A stretch of DNA of 44,246 nucleotides. It comes from an uncultured Oscillospiraceae bacterium (lineage in GTDB: Bacteria; Bacillota; Clostridia; Oscillospirales; Oscillospiraceae). The DNA is taken from assembly GCA_934591815.1 (NCBI GenBank), contig CAKTPV010000016.1, forward strand, positions 1 to 44,246. Reading direction: 5' to 3'. Position 1 is the first letter of the stretch. Each line of letters begins with the position of its first letter. The position numbers were made by a program, and so were the translations under genes. This document shows positions 5,186 through 15,209 of this stretch, piece by piece. The notes under the pieces are model-generated. The model ran no database searches and had not been told where the DNA came from. It saw only the letters and a list, made by a program, of their open reading frames with translations.

Positions 5186-7834
5186 TTACTCCTTTGCCGC
5201 CAGCCAGTTTTTGCCGCTGTGCGCCTCCGCGATCAGGGGGACGGAAAGGCTGGCGGCCTGCTCCATCTCCTCCGTCAGCAGGCGCTCTACCTGCGTCTGC
5301 TCCGATGCCGGGCACTCCACGATCAGCTCGTCGTGTACCTGCATGAGAAGCCGGGCGCGCAGCCCCTCCCGCTTCAGGCGGCGGTGTACCCGCACCATGG
5401 CCAGCTTCATGATATCGGCGGCGGTACCCTGCACCGGCATATTCAGCGCCACCCGCTTGCCGAACTCCCGCAGGTTGAAATTGCTGCTTTTCAGCTCCGG
5501 CAGGGCGCGGCGGCGGTGCATCAGCGTCTGGACGTAGCCGTCCTGCTCCGCCTTGGCCACCACATCGGTCATATACTGCCGCACGCCCTGATACGTCTCA
5601 AAATACCGCTCCATATACGCTTTGGCCTCCGCCACGGACACGCCGATGTCCTGTGCCAGTGAGAAGGCGGAGATGCCGTAGACGATGCCGAAGTTCACCG
5701 CCTTGGCCCGGCGGCGCATCTCCGGCGTCACCTCCTCCGGCGGCACGTGGAACACACGGGAGGCGGTGACGGTGTGGAAATCCTCCCCCGACCGGAACGC
5801 CGCCTGCATCTCCGCATCTCCGGCGATGTGGGCCAGCAGCCGCAGCTCGATCTGGGAGTAGTCCGCATCCACCAGCACGCAGCCCTCCGGCGCGGTGAAC
5901 ATCCGCCGCAGCTGGCTGCCCAGCTCTGTGCGGGTGGGGATATTCTGCAAATTCGGCTCGGTGGAGCTGAGCCGCCCCGTAGCCGTCACGGTCATCTGGA
6001 AGCTGGTACGCACCCGGCCATCCGGGTCGATGACCTTCAAAAGCCCGTCCACATAGGTGCTTTTCAGCTTGGCGTACTGCCGGTAGCGCAGCACGTCCGC
6101 CACGATGGGCGCGTCGTACCGCAGCTTTTCCAGCACATCGGCATTGGTGGACCAGCCGGTCTTTGTCTTTTTGCCGTGGGGCAGCCCCAGCTTTTCAAAC
6201 AGGATGACCCCCAGCTGCTTGGGGGAGTTGATGTTGAACGTCTCCCCCGCTGCGTCGTAAATGGCCTGCTCCGTCTCGTCCATGACGCCCTGCAGCGTCT
6301 CGCCGTACGCGGCCAGCGCCTTCCGGTCCACCAGAAAGCCCGCTGTCTCCATCTCCGCCAGCACCCGGCACAGCGGCAGCTCCACATCGTAGTAGAGCGG
6401 CTCCATGTCCAGCTCCCGCAGCTTGGGCGCCAGCGTTCCGTGGAGCGCCGACACGGCGGAGGTATAGCTGATAAGCGCCGTCTGCGCCGCCGCGTCGTCC
6501 CCCAGCAGGGAGGTGAACGCCTCCGGCGGCAGATGGGCGGGCTTGGGCAGCTCCTCATTGTAAAAAGAGAGGAACAGCTTGGAGATATCGTAGCTGCCGG
6601 CGGTGGCGTCGCAGAGGTAGGCCGCCAGCGCCGTGTCGAACACGAAGCCCTCGGCGGGCAGCTCCCGCTCCAGCAGGGCACGCATGGTGTCCTTGATGTG
6701 ATGCCCCACCTTTTTGATGTCCGCCGCGAACAGCGACGCCAGCAGGTCGTGCCAGTTCCCGGCGTAGCGGTTTTCGTACAGCTCCGCCATCAGGGTCGCG
6801 TCCTCCCCTGTCTCGCACTCCACCGCCAGCGCGGAGAGATCCGGCAGGCCGTAGACGGTGACGTGCTCTGCCGCCCGCCACAGGGTCAGCAGCTCCTCCG
6901 CCCGCGCCGCCGTCTCCACGATCTCCGCATGGGCGGTGTGGGACGGCTTTTCCTCCACGGTGCGGCTGGGAGACAAGCCGTACTTGTCGATGAGCTTCTG
7001 GAATTCCAGACGCAGAAACAGGTCGTACAGCTCCGGCCTGAAGGGCTGGCGCAGGTTGTCCTCCGGCTTGAAGTCCAACGGCGCGTCGGTAACGATGGTG
7101 GCCAGCCAATAGCTGTGCCGCGCCGCCTCCTCCCCCTCCTGCAGCTTGCGGAGGGCGGCGGGCTTGGCGTGGATCTCCGGCATCTGCGCGTACAGCGCGT
7201 CGATGCTGCCGTACTCCTGCACCAGCGCCATGGCGGTCTTTTCTCCGATGCCCGGCACGCCGGGGATGTTGTCGGAGCTGTCGCCCATCAGCGCCTTCAG
7301 GTCGATCATGTGGATGGGGTCAAAGCCGTAGGCCTCCCGGAACGTCTCCGGCGTCATATCCTTCGTGGTGGTCTGGCCCATGCGGGTGGACACCAGCTTC
7401 ACCTTGGTGTGGTCGGTGATGAGCTGGAGGCTGTCCTTATCGCCGGTGACCACGACGCAGTCCCAGCCGTCGGCCTCACATTTGCGGCTGATGGTGCCGA
7501 TGAGGTCGTCGGCCTCGTAGCCGGTCAGCTCGTACTGGGGGATGCTCATGGCCGTCAGCACCTGCTTGAGCGGCAGCATCTGCATGGCCAGTTCCTCCGG
7601 CATTCCCTTGCGCTGCGCCTTATAGGACGCGTCCGCCTGATGGCGGAACGTGGGCTCCCGCCGGTCGAAGGTGACGCACAGCGCCTCCGGCTTCTCCTCG
7701 TCCAGCAGGCGCTGGAGCGTGGTGACAAAGCCGTAGATGGCGTTGGTATACAGACCCTGCCGGGTGGTCAGGGGCCGGATGCCGTAAAAGGCACGGTTGA
7801 CGATGCTGTTGCCGTCAAGAACCATCAATTTCAT
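5186..7834 (-). CDS. polA: DNA polymerase I
   Basis: 882 residues. The N-terminal 5'-3' exonuclease/flap nuclease (about 1-290) has the acidic cluster in YEADDLIG, VTGDKDSLQL and LMGDSSDNIPGVPGIGEKTA. The middle region lacks the DxE proofreading residues, as in many Gram-positive Pol I proteins, so it is probably an inactive 3'-5' exonuclease fold. The polymerase domain has motif A DYSQIELR (from residue 658), motif B RRRAKAVNFGIVYG (about 707-720, Phe at the ddNTP-discriminating site) and motif C QVHDELIVE (about 832). It fills gaps in repair and removes Okazaki primers. First gene of polA-rimI-tsaD, with GGGAGGAG before its ATG. Confidence 0.98.
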   Translation of the reverse strand: MKLMVLDGNSIVNRAFYGIRPLTTRQGLYTNAIYGFVTTLQRLLDEEKPEALCVTFDRREPTFRHQADASYKAQRKGMPEELAMQMLPLKQVLTAMSIPQYELTGYEADDLIGTISRKCEADGWDCVVVTGDKDSLQLITDHTKVKLVSTRMGQTTTKDMTPETFREAYGFDPIHMIDLKALMGDSSDNIPGVPGIGEKTAMALVQEYGSIDALYAQMPEIHAKPAALRKLQEGEEAARHSYWLATIVTDAPLDFKPEDNLRQPFRPELYDLFLRLEFQKLIDKYGLSPSRTVEEKPSHTAHAEIVETAARAEELLTLWRAAEHVTVYGLPDLSALAVECETGEDATLMAELYENRYAGNWHDLLASLFAADIKKVGHHIKDTMRALLERELPAEGFVFDTALAAYLCDATAGSYDISKLFLSFYNEELPKPAHLPPEAFTSLLGDDAAAQTALISYTSAVSALHGTLAPKLRELDMEPLYYDVELPLCRVLAEMETAGFLVDRKALAAYGETLQGVMDETEQAIYDAAGETFNINSPKQLGVILFEKLGLPHGKKTKTGWSTNADVLEKLRYDAPIVADVLRYRQYAKLKSTYVDGLLKVIDPDGRVRTSFQMTVTATGRLSSTEPNLQNIPTRTELGSQLRRMFTAPEGCVLVDADYSQIELRLLAHIAGDAEMQAAFRSGEDFHTVTASRVFHVPPEEVTPEMRRRAKAVNFGIVYGISAFSLAQDIGVSVAEAKAYMERYFETYQGVRQYMTDVVAKAEQDGYVQTLMHRRRALPELKSSNFNLREFGKRVALNMPVQGTAADIMKLAMVRVHRRLKREGLRARLLMQVHDELIVECPASEQTQVERLLTEEMEQAASLSVPLIAEAHSGKNWLAAKE

Positions 7835-7866
7835 AGGGCTCCTCCCAAAATTCCATAAGTGGCTAT

Positions 7867-7895
7867 ATTATACGCCGAATTTCTCTGTAAAACAA
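7867..7895 (-). promoter_or_regulatory. polA operon promoter
   Basis: Minus-strand TTGTTT (7890-7895), 17-bp spacer, TATAAT (7867-7872). It lies back to back with the promoter of the AEC transporter gene. Confidence 0.75.
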
Positions 7896-7904
7896 CCGTC
7901 ACTC

Positions 7905-7933
7905 TTGACAGTGTTCCTTTTTGTGGTAGACTT
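7905..7933 (+). promoter_or_regulatory. Promoter of the AEC transporter gene
   Basis: TTGACA (7905-7910), 17-bp spacer, TAGACT (7928-7933), giving a leader of about 65 bases that contains a short hairpin (CTGCGG/CCGCAG near 7953-7971). Confidence 0.75.
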
Positions 7934-8002
7934 GTCTGGTGCGTTTTAGGACTGCGGCAAATTCCCGCAGCCCTCCATCTTGATAAAGGAGGCTCCTCCC
8001 CC

Positions 8003-8929
8003 ATGATCGAATCCTTCCTGACGGTAGGCCGTCAGATCATCACGCTGTACCTGCTGATGGCGGTGGGCTTTGTGCTGGGCAAGGTCAAGCTCATCGATGA
8101 CCGCGGCTCCCTGACCATGAGCAATCTGGTGATGTACGTCGTCTCCCCCTGTATGCTGCTGGTGGCGTTCCAGCGCCCGCTGGAGCATGAGCTGCTCCAT
8201 GAGTTTGCCATCTCACTGGGGATCGCCCTGCTGCTCCATGCCGCGTTTATCGTGCTGTCCTGTCTCATCCTCCGGGAGAAGGACGCCCACCGCCGGGGGC
8301 TGATGCTGTTCAGCTCCGTGTTCTCCAACTGCGGCTTTATGGGATACCCCCTGATGACCGCCCTGTTCGGCAGCATCGGCGTGTTCTACGGCTCCGCCTA
8401 TGTGGTGGTGTTCACGTTCCTCACATGGACCTACGGCGTCTTCGCCATGACCGGTGACCGCTCCCAGCTGAAGCTGCGTCCCCTGCTGCTGAACCCCGGC
8501 GTCATCAGCATCGTGCTGGCTATGGCGCTGTTCCTGCTGCAGGTCACCCTGCCGGAGATCGTGATGGTACCCATCACCTACCTGTCCGATCTGAACACGC
8601 CGCTGCCCATGGTGGTGGTGGGCTATCAGCTCAGCCACGCCGACTTCCGCGCCGCCCTGCAGGGCATCAACTCGTGGATATCCATGCTGCTGCGGCTGGT
8701 GGCGTTCCCCCTGCTGTCGCTGGGTGCCTGTCTGGCGCTGGGGCTGGACAGCCGCCTGACGGTCATCACCGTCATCGCCGCCAGCGCACCGCCCGCCGCC
8801 CTGATGAGTATGTTCTCCGCCAAGTTCAAGCTGGACACGGCGCTGGCATCCTCCATGGTATCGGTGCAGACGGCGTTTTCCGCCCTGACCATGCCGCTGA
8901 TGGTCAGCCTCGCCAGCTATCTGGCCTGA
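8003..8929 (+). CDS. AEC-family (auxin efflux carrier-like) transporter
   Basis: A 308-residue, strongly hydrophobic protein with about ten membrane segments, beginning FLTVGRQIITLYLLMAVGFVLGKVKLID, the typical AEC/MtxA-like opening, with SNLVMYVVSPCMLL, SNCGFMGYPLM and the C-terminal APPAALMSMFSAKF segment. Bacterial AEC proteins move organic acids such as malate; the substrate here cannot be told. I start at the ATG at 8003, preceded by AAAGGAGG, rather than the frame start at 7859, whose extra 48 residues overlap the promoter and are not family-like. Monocistronic, between its own promoter and a bidirectional terminator. Confidence 0.88.
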   Translation: MIESFLTVGRQIITLYLLMAVGFVLGKVKLIDDRGSLTMSNLVMYVVSPCMLLVAFQRPLEHELLHEFAISLGIALLLHAAFIVLSCLILREKDAHRRGLMLFSSVFSNCGFMGYPLMTALFGSIGVFYGSAYVVVFTFLTWTYGVFAMTGDRSQLKLRPLLLNPGVISIVLAMALFLLQVTLPEIVMVPITYLSDLNTPLPMVVVGYQLSHADFRAALQGINSWISMLLRLVAFPLLSLGACLALGLDSRLTVITVIAASAPPAALMSMFSAKFKLDTALASSMVSVQTAFSALTMPLMVSLASYLA

Positions 8930-8942
8930 AAATACAGCAAGA

Positions 8943-8978
8943 AAGAGCCGGACGGCATATGCCGTCCGGCTCTTTTCC
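8943..8978. terminator. Bidirectional terminator, AEC gene / yheO-like gene
   Basis: Stem AAGAGCCGGACGGCAT with its complement (8943-8974), T-run on the plus strand and A-rich flank giving a shorter U-run on the minus strand. It serves two convergent units. Confidence 0.9.
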
Positions 8979-8985
8979 TGTTCAC

Positions 8986-9675
8986 TCACTTGTTGTTCAG
9001 CTTTCCAAGATACCGGTAGATGCTGGCCTCGGAGCTGTGGAGCGCCTGGGCCACATGGCTCACGGAGCCCTTCAGCAGGAACACGCCCTTGCGGTTCAGG
9101 ATATCCATGATCTCCATCTTCTCCTCCTGCGTCAGGCGATCCACCTCCACCGGATAGTCCGCCACCACCTGCGAGACGATGCTGGCCGTGGCGCCGGCAA
9201 TAGACGTGGGATAGCCGCTGCGCACCGGCGTCTCCACCGGGTCGTTGCCGTCGGCGATGAGCCGGGTGCCGCTGGGTACGCCGCGGCGCTGGTTGCCGCC
9301 GCACAGATCCATGACCCGGCGGGCCAGCTCCTCATAGCGGCTGGCATCGAAGTTGATGCACAGCAGACCCGCCAGCTCACCGGAGCGCCCCTTGATGAAC
9401 ATGGAGTTGGAGCACATGGTCTTGCCGGTGGCGGACACCGACTCGAAGTTCAGCACATAGTTCTGGGTCTCGTACAGGTTGCCCGCCACGTATTCCAGCA
9501 TCTTATTGCTCAGAGGCGACCCCAGATGACGGCCGGTCAGCTCGCCGTTGGCAATGGCGATGATCTCGTTGGAGTCATCGTTCAGCTCGTGCAGGGCGAT
9601 CTCGTAATCCGGGCCGAGAATGTGTCCCAGAAAATCCACAATGAGCATATAGTGCCGTTTCAATTCCTTTTCCAT
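8986..9675 (-). CDS. YheO/DauR-type transcriptional regulator (PAS-like + HTH)
   Basis: 229 residues. The N-terminal ~120 form the YheO-like PAS domain (HYMLIVDFLGHILGPDYEIALHE, GKTMCSNSMFIKG, LAGLLCINFD). The last ~60 are an HTH of the HTH_22 type (LTQEEKMEIMDILNRKGVFLLKGSV, ALHSSEASIYRYLGKL). Members include DauR, which controls D-arginine catabolism; the effector here is unknown. It follows the AMP-ligase gene by 35 bases with AAGAAGGAGACT before its ATG, so it is probably the last gene of the acyltransferase-ligase operon and may control it. Confidence 0.88.
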   Translation of the reverse strand: MEKELKRHYMLIVDFLGHILGPDYEIALHELNDDSNEIIAIANGELTGRHLGSPLSNKMLEYVAGNLYETQNYVLNFESVSATGKTMCSNSMFIKGRSGELAGLLCINFDASRYEELARRVMDLCGGNQRRGVPSGTRLIADGNDPVETPVRSGYPTSIAGATASIVSQVVADYPVEVDRLTQEEKMEIMDILNRKGVFLLKGSVSHVAQALHSSEASIYRYLGKLNNK

Positions 9676-9710
9676 GGGTCAGTCTCCTTCTTTCTATATG
9701 GCGGAGTGCG

Positions 9711-11438
9711 TTACATACCGGGCTGCTGGGCGGCCAGCTTCGCCTCTTCCTCCTCTTCCAGCACGCGGTAGGCCACCTTGCCCACCAGCGTCTTGGGCAG
9801 CTCGTCCCGGAACTCGATGTCGTAGGGCATGGCGTACTTGGCCACATGCTTGCGGCAGTAATCCAGCAGCTCCCGCTTGGTATTGTCATCGGCGGGAACG
9901 CCGGGCTTGAGCATCACAAAGGCCTTCACCTTCTGCATCTTGTAGGGATCGGGCACGCCGATGATGCAGCTCATCTGCACGTCCTCGTGGGCGTCCAGAA
10001 TGTTCTCCAGCTGACCGGGGTACACGTTGTAGCCGGAGGTGATGATCATGCGCTTGGCGCGTCCCTTGAAGTAGATGAAGCCCTGCTCGTCCATGCTGCC
10101 CAGATCGCCGGTATACACCCATGTCATGCCGTCGGCATGCTTGCGCAGGGTGTGCGCCGTCTCCTCGGGGTTGTTCATGTACTCCTTCATGACGGTGGGG
10201 CCGGCCAGCAGGATCTCGCCCTCCTCGCCGTAGGGAACCTCCTCGTCGGTGTCGGGCTTGACGATTTTAATGTAAGTATCCGGGAAGGGCAGGCCGATGG
10301 AGCCCTCCTTATAGATATTGGTGGGGGTCAGACAGCAGGCGGTCACCGTCTCGGTGGTGCCGTAGCCCTCCCGCACCTGAATGACGGCCTTATGGTCGTA
10401 CAGGAACTTGTCGAATTTCTTCTTCAGCTCGATGGACAGGCTGTCGCCGCCGGAGAACACGCCCTTCAGGCTGCTGAGGTCGGCGTTGTCCATGCTGGGC
10501 AGGCGCAGCAGCGCCTCGTACAGCGTGGGGACGCCGGCGATGAAGTTGCACTTGTACTTCACGATCTGCTTGGCATAGCTCTTGGCGGTAAAGCGGGGGA
10601 TCAGGATGCAGCGTCCGCCCTGAGACAGCATGGAGTGGACGCACACGCCCAGACCGAAGCCGTGGAACAGGGGCATGGCCGCCAGCATCCGGTCGCCGGG
10701 CCGGAACATGGGGTTGGTGGCGATGATCTGCTGACCCAGTGCATTGAAGTTGCCGTTGGTCAGCACGATGCCCTTGGTGGTGCCGGTGGTGCCGCCGGAG
10801 TACAGGATGACGGCGGGATCGTTGAAGCCCCGCTCCACCCGGTAGTTCTTATAGAAGCAGTACCGGGACATCTCCATAAATTCCCGCCAGCGGATGACAG
10901 GCGCATCCTCGGGGATCTTCTGGATCTTGCGCCCCTCGGTGAGCATATAGCCGGCGCGGATGGTGCGGCTCAGCTCGTCCTTTACGGAGGCAATGATGAT
11001 GTTGATGATGCCGGTGTTCTGCCGGATATGCTCAAACTTGTTGTAGAACTGATCCAGTGTGATGGCGGTGGTGGATTCGGAGGCGTTGAGATAGAACTCG
11101 ATCTCCTTCTCCGCCGACAGGGGGTGGATCATATTGGCGATACCGCCCACCAGATTCACCGCGTAGAACATATAGATGGCCTGCGGGCAGTTGGGCATGG
11201 CGATGGTCACCTTGTCGCCCACCCGGACGCCCAGCGTCTTCAGGCTCTTGGCGCACTTTTCGATCTCCTGCACCATCTTGCGATAGGTGACGGAGCGGCC
11301 CATAAAGTCAAAGGCGATGTTGTTGGGATACATATCGGCGATGCGCTCCACGGCGTCGAACATACTGCCCTGAAAATAGTCCAGATGCATGGGCACATCA
11401 CCCATGTAAGGCTTCCACGGGGTCTTTACTTCACTCAT
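9711..11438 (-). CDS. AMP-forming acyl-CoA synthetase/ligase
   Basis: 575 residues of the ANL superfamily, which adenylates a carboxylate and usually passes it to CoA. The ATP loop is YSGGTTGTTKG (about residue 213; the usual YTSGTTGxPKG with Gly and Thr changes), followed by PLFHGFGLG, the adenine-binding YGTTET, the hinge-region VYTGDLGSMDEQGFIYFKGRAKRMI, and the A10 lysine in LPKTLVGK (K554). Closest in layout to medium/long-chain fatty-acyl-CoA ligases; the true substrate is not readable. It overlaps the upstream acyltransferase gene by 8 bases, with GGAGG inside that gene, so the two are translationally coupled and probably work in sequence: activation, then acyl transfer. Confidence 0.9.
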   Translation of the reverse strand: MSEVKTPWKPYMGDVPMHLDYFQGSMFDAVERIADMYPNNIAFDFMGRSVTYRKMVQEIEKCAKSLKTLGVRVGDKVTIAMPNCPQAIYMFYAVNLVGGIANMIHPLSAEKEIEFYLNASESTTAITLDQFYNKFEHIRQNTGIINIIIASVKDELSRTIRAGYMLTEGRKIQKIPEDAPVIRWREFMEMSRYCFYKNYRVERGFNDPAVILYSGGTTGTTKGIVLTNGNFNALGQQIIATNPMFRPGDRMLAAMPLFHGFGLGVCVHSMLSQGGRCILIPRFTAKSYAKQIVKYKCNFIAGVPTLYEALLRLPSMDNADLSSLKGVFSGGDSLSIELKKKFDKFLYDHKAVIQVREGYGTTETVTACCLTPTNIYKEGSIGLPFPDTYIKIVKPDTDEEVPYGEEGEILLAGPTVMKEYMNNPEETAHTLRKHADGMTWVYTGDLGSMDEQGFIYFKGRAKRMIITSGYNVYPGQLENILDAHEDVQMSCIIGVPDPYKMQKVKAFVMLKPGVPADDNTKRELLDYCRKHVAKYAMPYDIEFRDELPKTLVGKVAYRVLEEEEEAKLAAQQPGM

Positions 11439-12306
11439 ACTGTACTTCCTCCTTCATCGGTTTTTCCAGCTCCTCCGGGTGCTCCAGCAGGTACTTCAGC
11501 AGACGCACGGATTTGGAGTAATAGTAGCCGTCTGCCAGACGTTCATCAATGGTCAGACCCAGATCCAGCGTCTCCCGCATGGCCGCATGGCCCTCCGCGT
11601 CGAAAAACGGCGACAGCTTCTTCTCGCCGATAATGCAGAACATGGAGCAGGTGCCCCAGTTGGTCAGGTGGTGATAGCCGCACTTGAGCTTGATGGAGCC
11701 GAGGTTCGAGATGACCACGGAATTATAATAGGGGTCGGTGGCGATGATATCCGCCGGCACCCAGCCGTGCTTATCCAGCCACATGAGGATGCGGATGGCA
11801 GTCTTGCTGATAAAGCGGGGGATCTTGTTCAGGTAGTCCATGACGCCGGTGGTGGGGTCGACCTTCTCGCTGCGGCACTCCGTCACCTGCTGGCGGATAT
11901 ACGCGTGGACGTCCTCCAGCGTGTTGTCCTCCCGGCTGTGCAGCACCGCCAGCGCCTCGGCGCCCTTGTCGGAGAACTGCTTTTTCACCACGAACGCGGC
12001 GGACACCTCGTTGCGCTGGTAGAAATTGCTGTTGACAATGAAGCGGTTCATCTTGGGCCGCAGGGTGATGGTCTTCAGCAGCGCCGCCACCACCAGATGG
12101 AACATGGTGTAGGGGAACTCCGTCTCCGTCTGATTCTTCTCCGCCAGATAGGCGTTCATGGCGGTCAGGTCGATGCGCTCGGAGACATACGCCTCGTTGT
12201 CGCAGCGGTTGGGGTAGATGATGCCGGTGATAAAGTGCAGGGAATCCAGCTCCCGCAGCAGGCGTCCGTCCTTGCGGTCGCCCCGGCGCTTTTTCTGTGT
12301 TTCCAT
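11431..12306 (-). CDS. E2/CAT-like acyltransferase with ExxxDG active-site variant
   Basis: 291 residues resembling only the catalytic domain of 2-oxoacid dehydrogenase E2 and chloramphenicol acetyltransferase: YTMFHLVVAALLKTI, RFIVNSNFYQRNEVSAAFVVKK, VISNLGSI, and the C-terminal LGLTIDERLADGYYYSKSV. There are no lipoyl or E1/E3-binding domains. The position of the catalytic histidine in the HxxxDG motif is Glu255 (E255-R-L-A-D259-G260). Known E2/CAT chemistry uses that His as the base, so the protein either uses another base or has a different role. First gene of the unit with the ligase and the YheO-type regulator; TTTAGGAGAAATAT precedes the ATG. Substrate unknown. Confidence 0.75.
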   Translation of the reverse strand: METQKKRRGDRKDGRLLRELDSLHFITGIIYPNRCDNEAYVSERIDLTAMNAYLAEKNQTETEFPYTMFHLVVAALLKTITLRPKMNRFIVNSNFYQRNEVSAAFVVKKQFSDKGAEALAVLHSREDNTLEDVHAYIRQQVTECRSEKVDPTTGVMDYLNKIPRFISKTAIRILMWLDKHGWVPADIIATDPYYNSVVISNLGSIKLKCGYHHLTNWGTCSMFCIIGEKKLSPFFDAEGHAAMRETLDLGLTIDERLADGYYYSKSVRLLKYLLEHPEELEKPMKEEVQYE

Positions 12307-12320
12307 ATATTTCTCCTAAA

Positions 12321-12362
12321 TATCTAATATAAAGATCTATTATTTACAAGCGTATCTAATAT
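12321..12362 (-). promoter_or_regulatory. Direct repeats TATCTAATAT upstream of the acyltransferase operon
   Basis: Two identical 10-bp copies (12321-12330 and 12353-12362), 32 bp apart (about three helical turns), in a very AT-rich stretch just before the ATG. Probable regulator sites overlapping the promoter; the core promoter is not clear. Confidence 0.45.
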
Positions 12363-12515
12363 GTGATATTACTTCAAAATGATACCTCGACTGCCCGTAG
12401 GCGCTTATTATAGCAGAGCCGTCCGCGAATTTCTACCCCAAATTTTATTCTTTGCCTATTTCTTACAGAGATGAGAATTTTTCTTCACCTGTGGAGGACA
12501 CTTTTTGTAAAGCAA

Positions 12516-12541
12516 AAAGAGCGCCCCGCGGGGCGCTCTTT
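12516..12541 (-). terminator. asnS terminator
   Basis: Palindromic stem AAAGAGCGCCCC/GGGGCGCTCTTT. On the minus strand it is followed by TTTTTGCTTT. It lies 14 bases past the asnS stop. Confidence 0.9.
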
Positions 12542-12554
12542 CCGTATCCGTTTT

Positions 12555-13949
<1,395 letters not shown>

Positions 13950-14000
13950 AGTCTTTCACCTTTTCTGTTGATATTTCGGGGTCTTGCGCTGTGACTTGAT

Positions 14001-14029
14001 ATTATACACCGCCTCGCCGCATTTTACAA
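14001..14029 (-). promoter_or_regulatory. asnS promoter
   Basis: Minus-strand TTGTAA (14024-14029), 17-bp spacer, TATAAT (14001-14006). Confidence 0.75.
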
Positions 14030-14043
14030 GGGCAGTTTTCCTC

Positions 14044-14072
14044 TTGACAAATCCCTTTTGCCGCGCTATTAT
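14044..14072 (+). promoter_or_regulatory. psuK-psuG promoter
   Basis: TTGACA (14044-14049), 17-bp spacer, TATTAT (14067-14072), 45 bases before the psuK ATG; divergent from the asnS promoter. Confidence 0.78.
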
Positions 14073-14116
14073 AAGCACATGATTAGAAAATTAAGTTTCG
14101 TTTAGGAGGCGATACC

Positions 14117-15208
14117 ATGACCCAGCGGGAACGCCAGCTGTTGGAGTGGATCCGGGAAAACCCCATGATCTCCCAGCAGGAGCTGGCTGAAAAGGCGGGG
14201 ATCACCCGCTCCAGCGCGGCGGTACACATCTCCAGCCTGATGAAGAAGGGCTACATCGCCGGGCGCGGCTATCTGCTGCGCACCGACCCGTATATCGTGG
14301 TGGTGGGCGGCGTGAACATGGACATCGGCGCAGTGTCCCATGCGCCGCTGGTGGCGCGGGACTCCAATCCCGGACGGGTCACCACGTCGCTGGGCGGCGT
14401 GGGGCGCAACATCGCCCATAACCTGTGTCTGCTGGGCGAGCAGGTCTCCATGGTCACGGTGCTGGGGCAGGACAGTTTTGCCCAGAGCGTGCGGGAGAAC
14501 GCCGCCGCCATCGGCCTCGACCTGACCCACAGCGCCGTCATCCCCGACGGGCGCACCGGCACCTATCTGTTCATTGACGACAGCGACGGCGACATGGCGC
14601 TGGCGGTCAACGATATGGCCATCTACGACCACATGACGCCGGACTTCCTGCGTCAGCGGCTGGATTACATTAACCACGCCGATCTGGTGGTGGTGGAGAC
14701 GAATCTGCCGGAACCGTCGCTGCACTGGCTGTGCCAGCACTGCACCGCCCCCCTGCTGGCCGACCCGGTATCCACCATCAAGGCCCCCAAGCTCAAGCCG
14801 GTGCTGGGCCGTCTGACGGCGCTGAAGCCCAACCGCATAGAGGCGGAGCTGCTCAGCGGCGTGACCATCCGGACAGATGCCGACGCCGCCCGCGCGGCGG
14901 AGAAGCTGCTGGAGACCGGCCTGCGGCAGGTGTATATCTCACTGGGCAGCGACGGTCTGTACGCCGCCGACCGGGAGGGACATACCGCCCGTGTGGCCTG
15001 TCCCAAGGTACAGGTCGCCAACGCCACCGGCGGCGGCGACGCGGCAGCGGCGGCGCTGGCCGCCTGCATCGCCCACGGCAAGCCGCTGACCGAGGCGGCG
15101 CGTCTGGCCATGGGTGCCGGCGCACTGGCCTGCACCGCTTCCGAGACCATCCACCCCGGCATGAGCTGGGAAAATATACACTATATTCTTGACAAGGAGG
15201 AACTTTGA
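14117..15208 (+). CDS. psuK: Pseudouridine kinase with N-terminal helix-turn-helix (PsuK-like)
   Basis: 363 residues. Residues 1-55 are a winged-helix domain (RERQLLEWIRENPMISQQELA then AEKAGITRSSAAVHISSLMKKGYI). The remainder is a PfkB/ribokinase fold, opening YIVVVGGVNMDIGA with SLGGVGRNIAHNL, and closing NATGGGDAAAAAL, where PfkB kinases normally read DTxGAGD; the catalytic Asp is kept. HTH-PfkB fusions next to psuG are typical of pseudouridine kinases, which make pseudouridine 5'-phosphate. TTTAGGAGGCGATACC precedes the ATG. psuG starts one base after its stop. The HTH suggests that the kinase also acts as a regulator of its own operon; that is inference. Confidence 0.9.
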   Translation: MTQRERQLLEWIRENPMISQQELAEKAGITRSSAAVHISSLMKKGYIAGRGYLLRTDPYIVVVGGVNMDIGAVSHAPLVARDSNPGRVTTSLGGVGRNIAHNLCLLGEQVSMVTVLGQDSFAQSVRENAAAIGLDLTHSAVIPDGRTGTYLFIDDSDGDMALAVNDMAIYDHMTPDFLRQRLDYINHADLVVVETNLPEPSLHWLCQHCTAPLLADPVSTIKAPKLKPVLGRLTALKPNRIEAELLSGVTIRTDADAARAAEKLLETGLRQVYISLGSDGLYAADREGHTARVACPKVQVANATGGGDAAAAALAACIAHGKPLTEAARLAMGAGALACTASETIHPGMSWENIHYILDKEEL

Positions 15209-15209
15209 T

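Noticed and set aside
3747..7858. Long open frames on the plus strand opposite tsaD, rimI and polA
   Set aside because: They are GC-rich antisense shadows with His/Arg/Gln-rich composition and no family motifs.
7859..8002. Longer start of the AEC transporter
   Set aside because: The extra 48 codons include the promoter and the Shine-Dalgarno and are not membrane-like.
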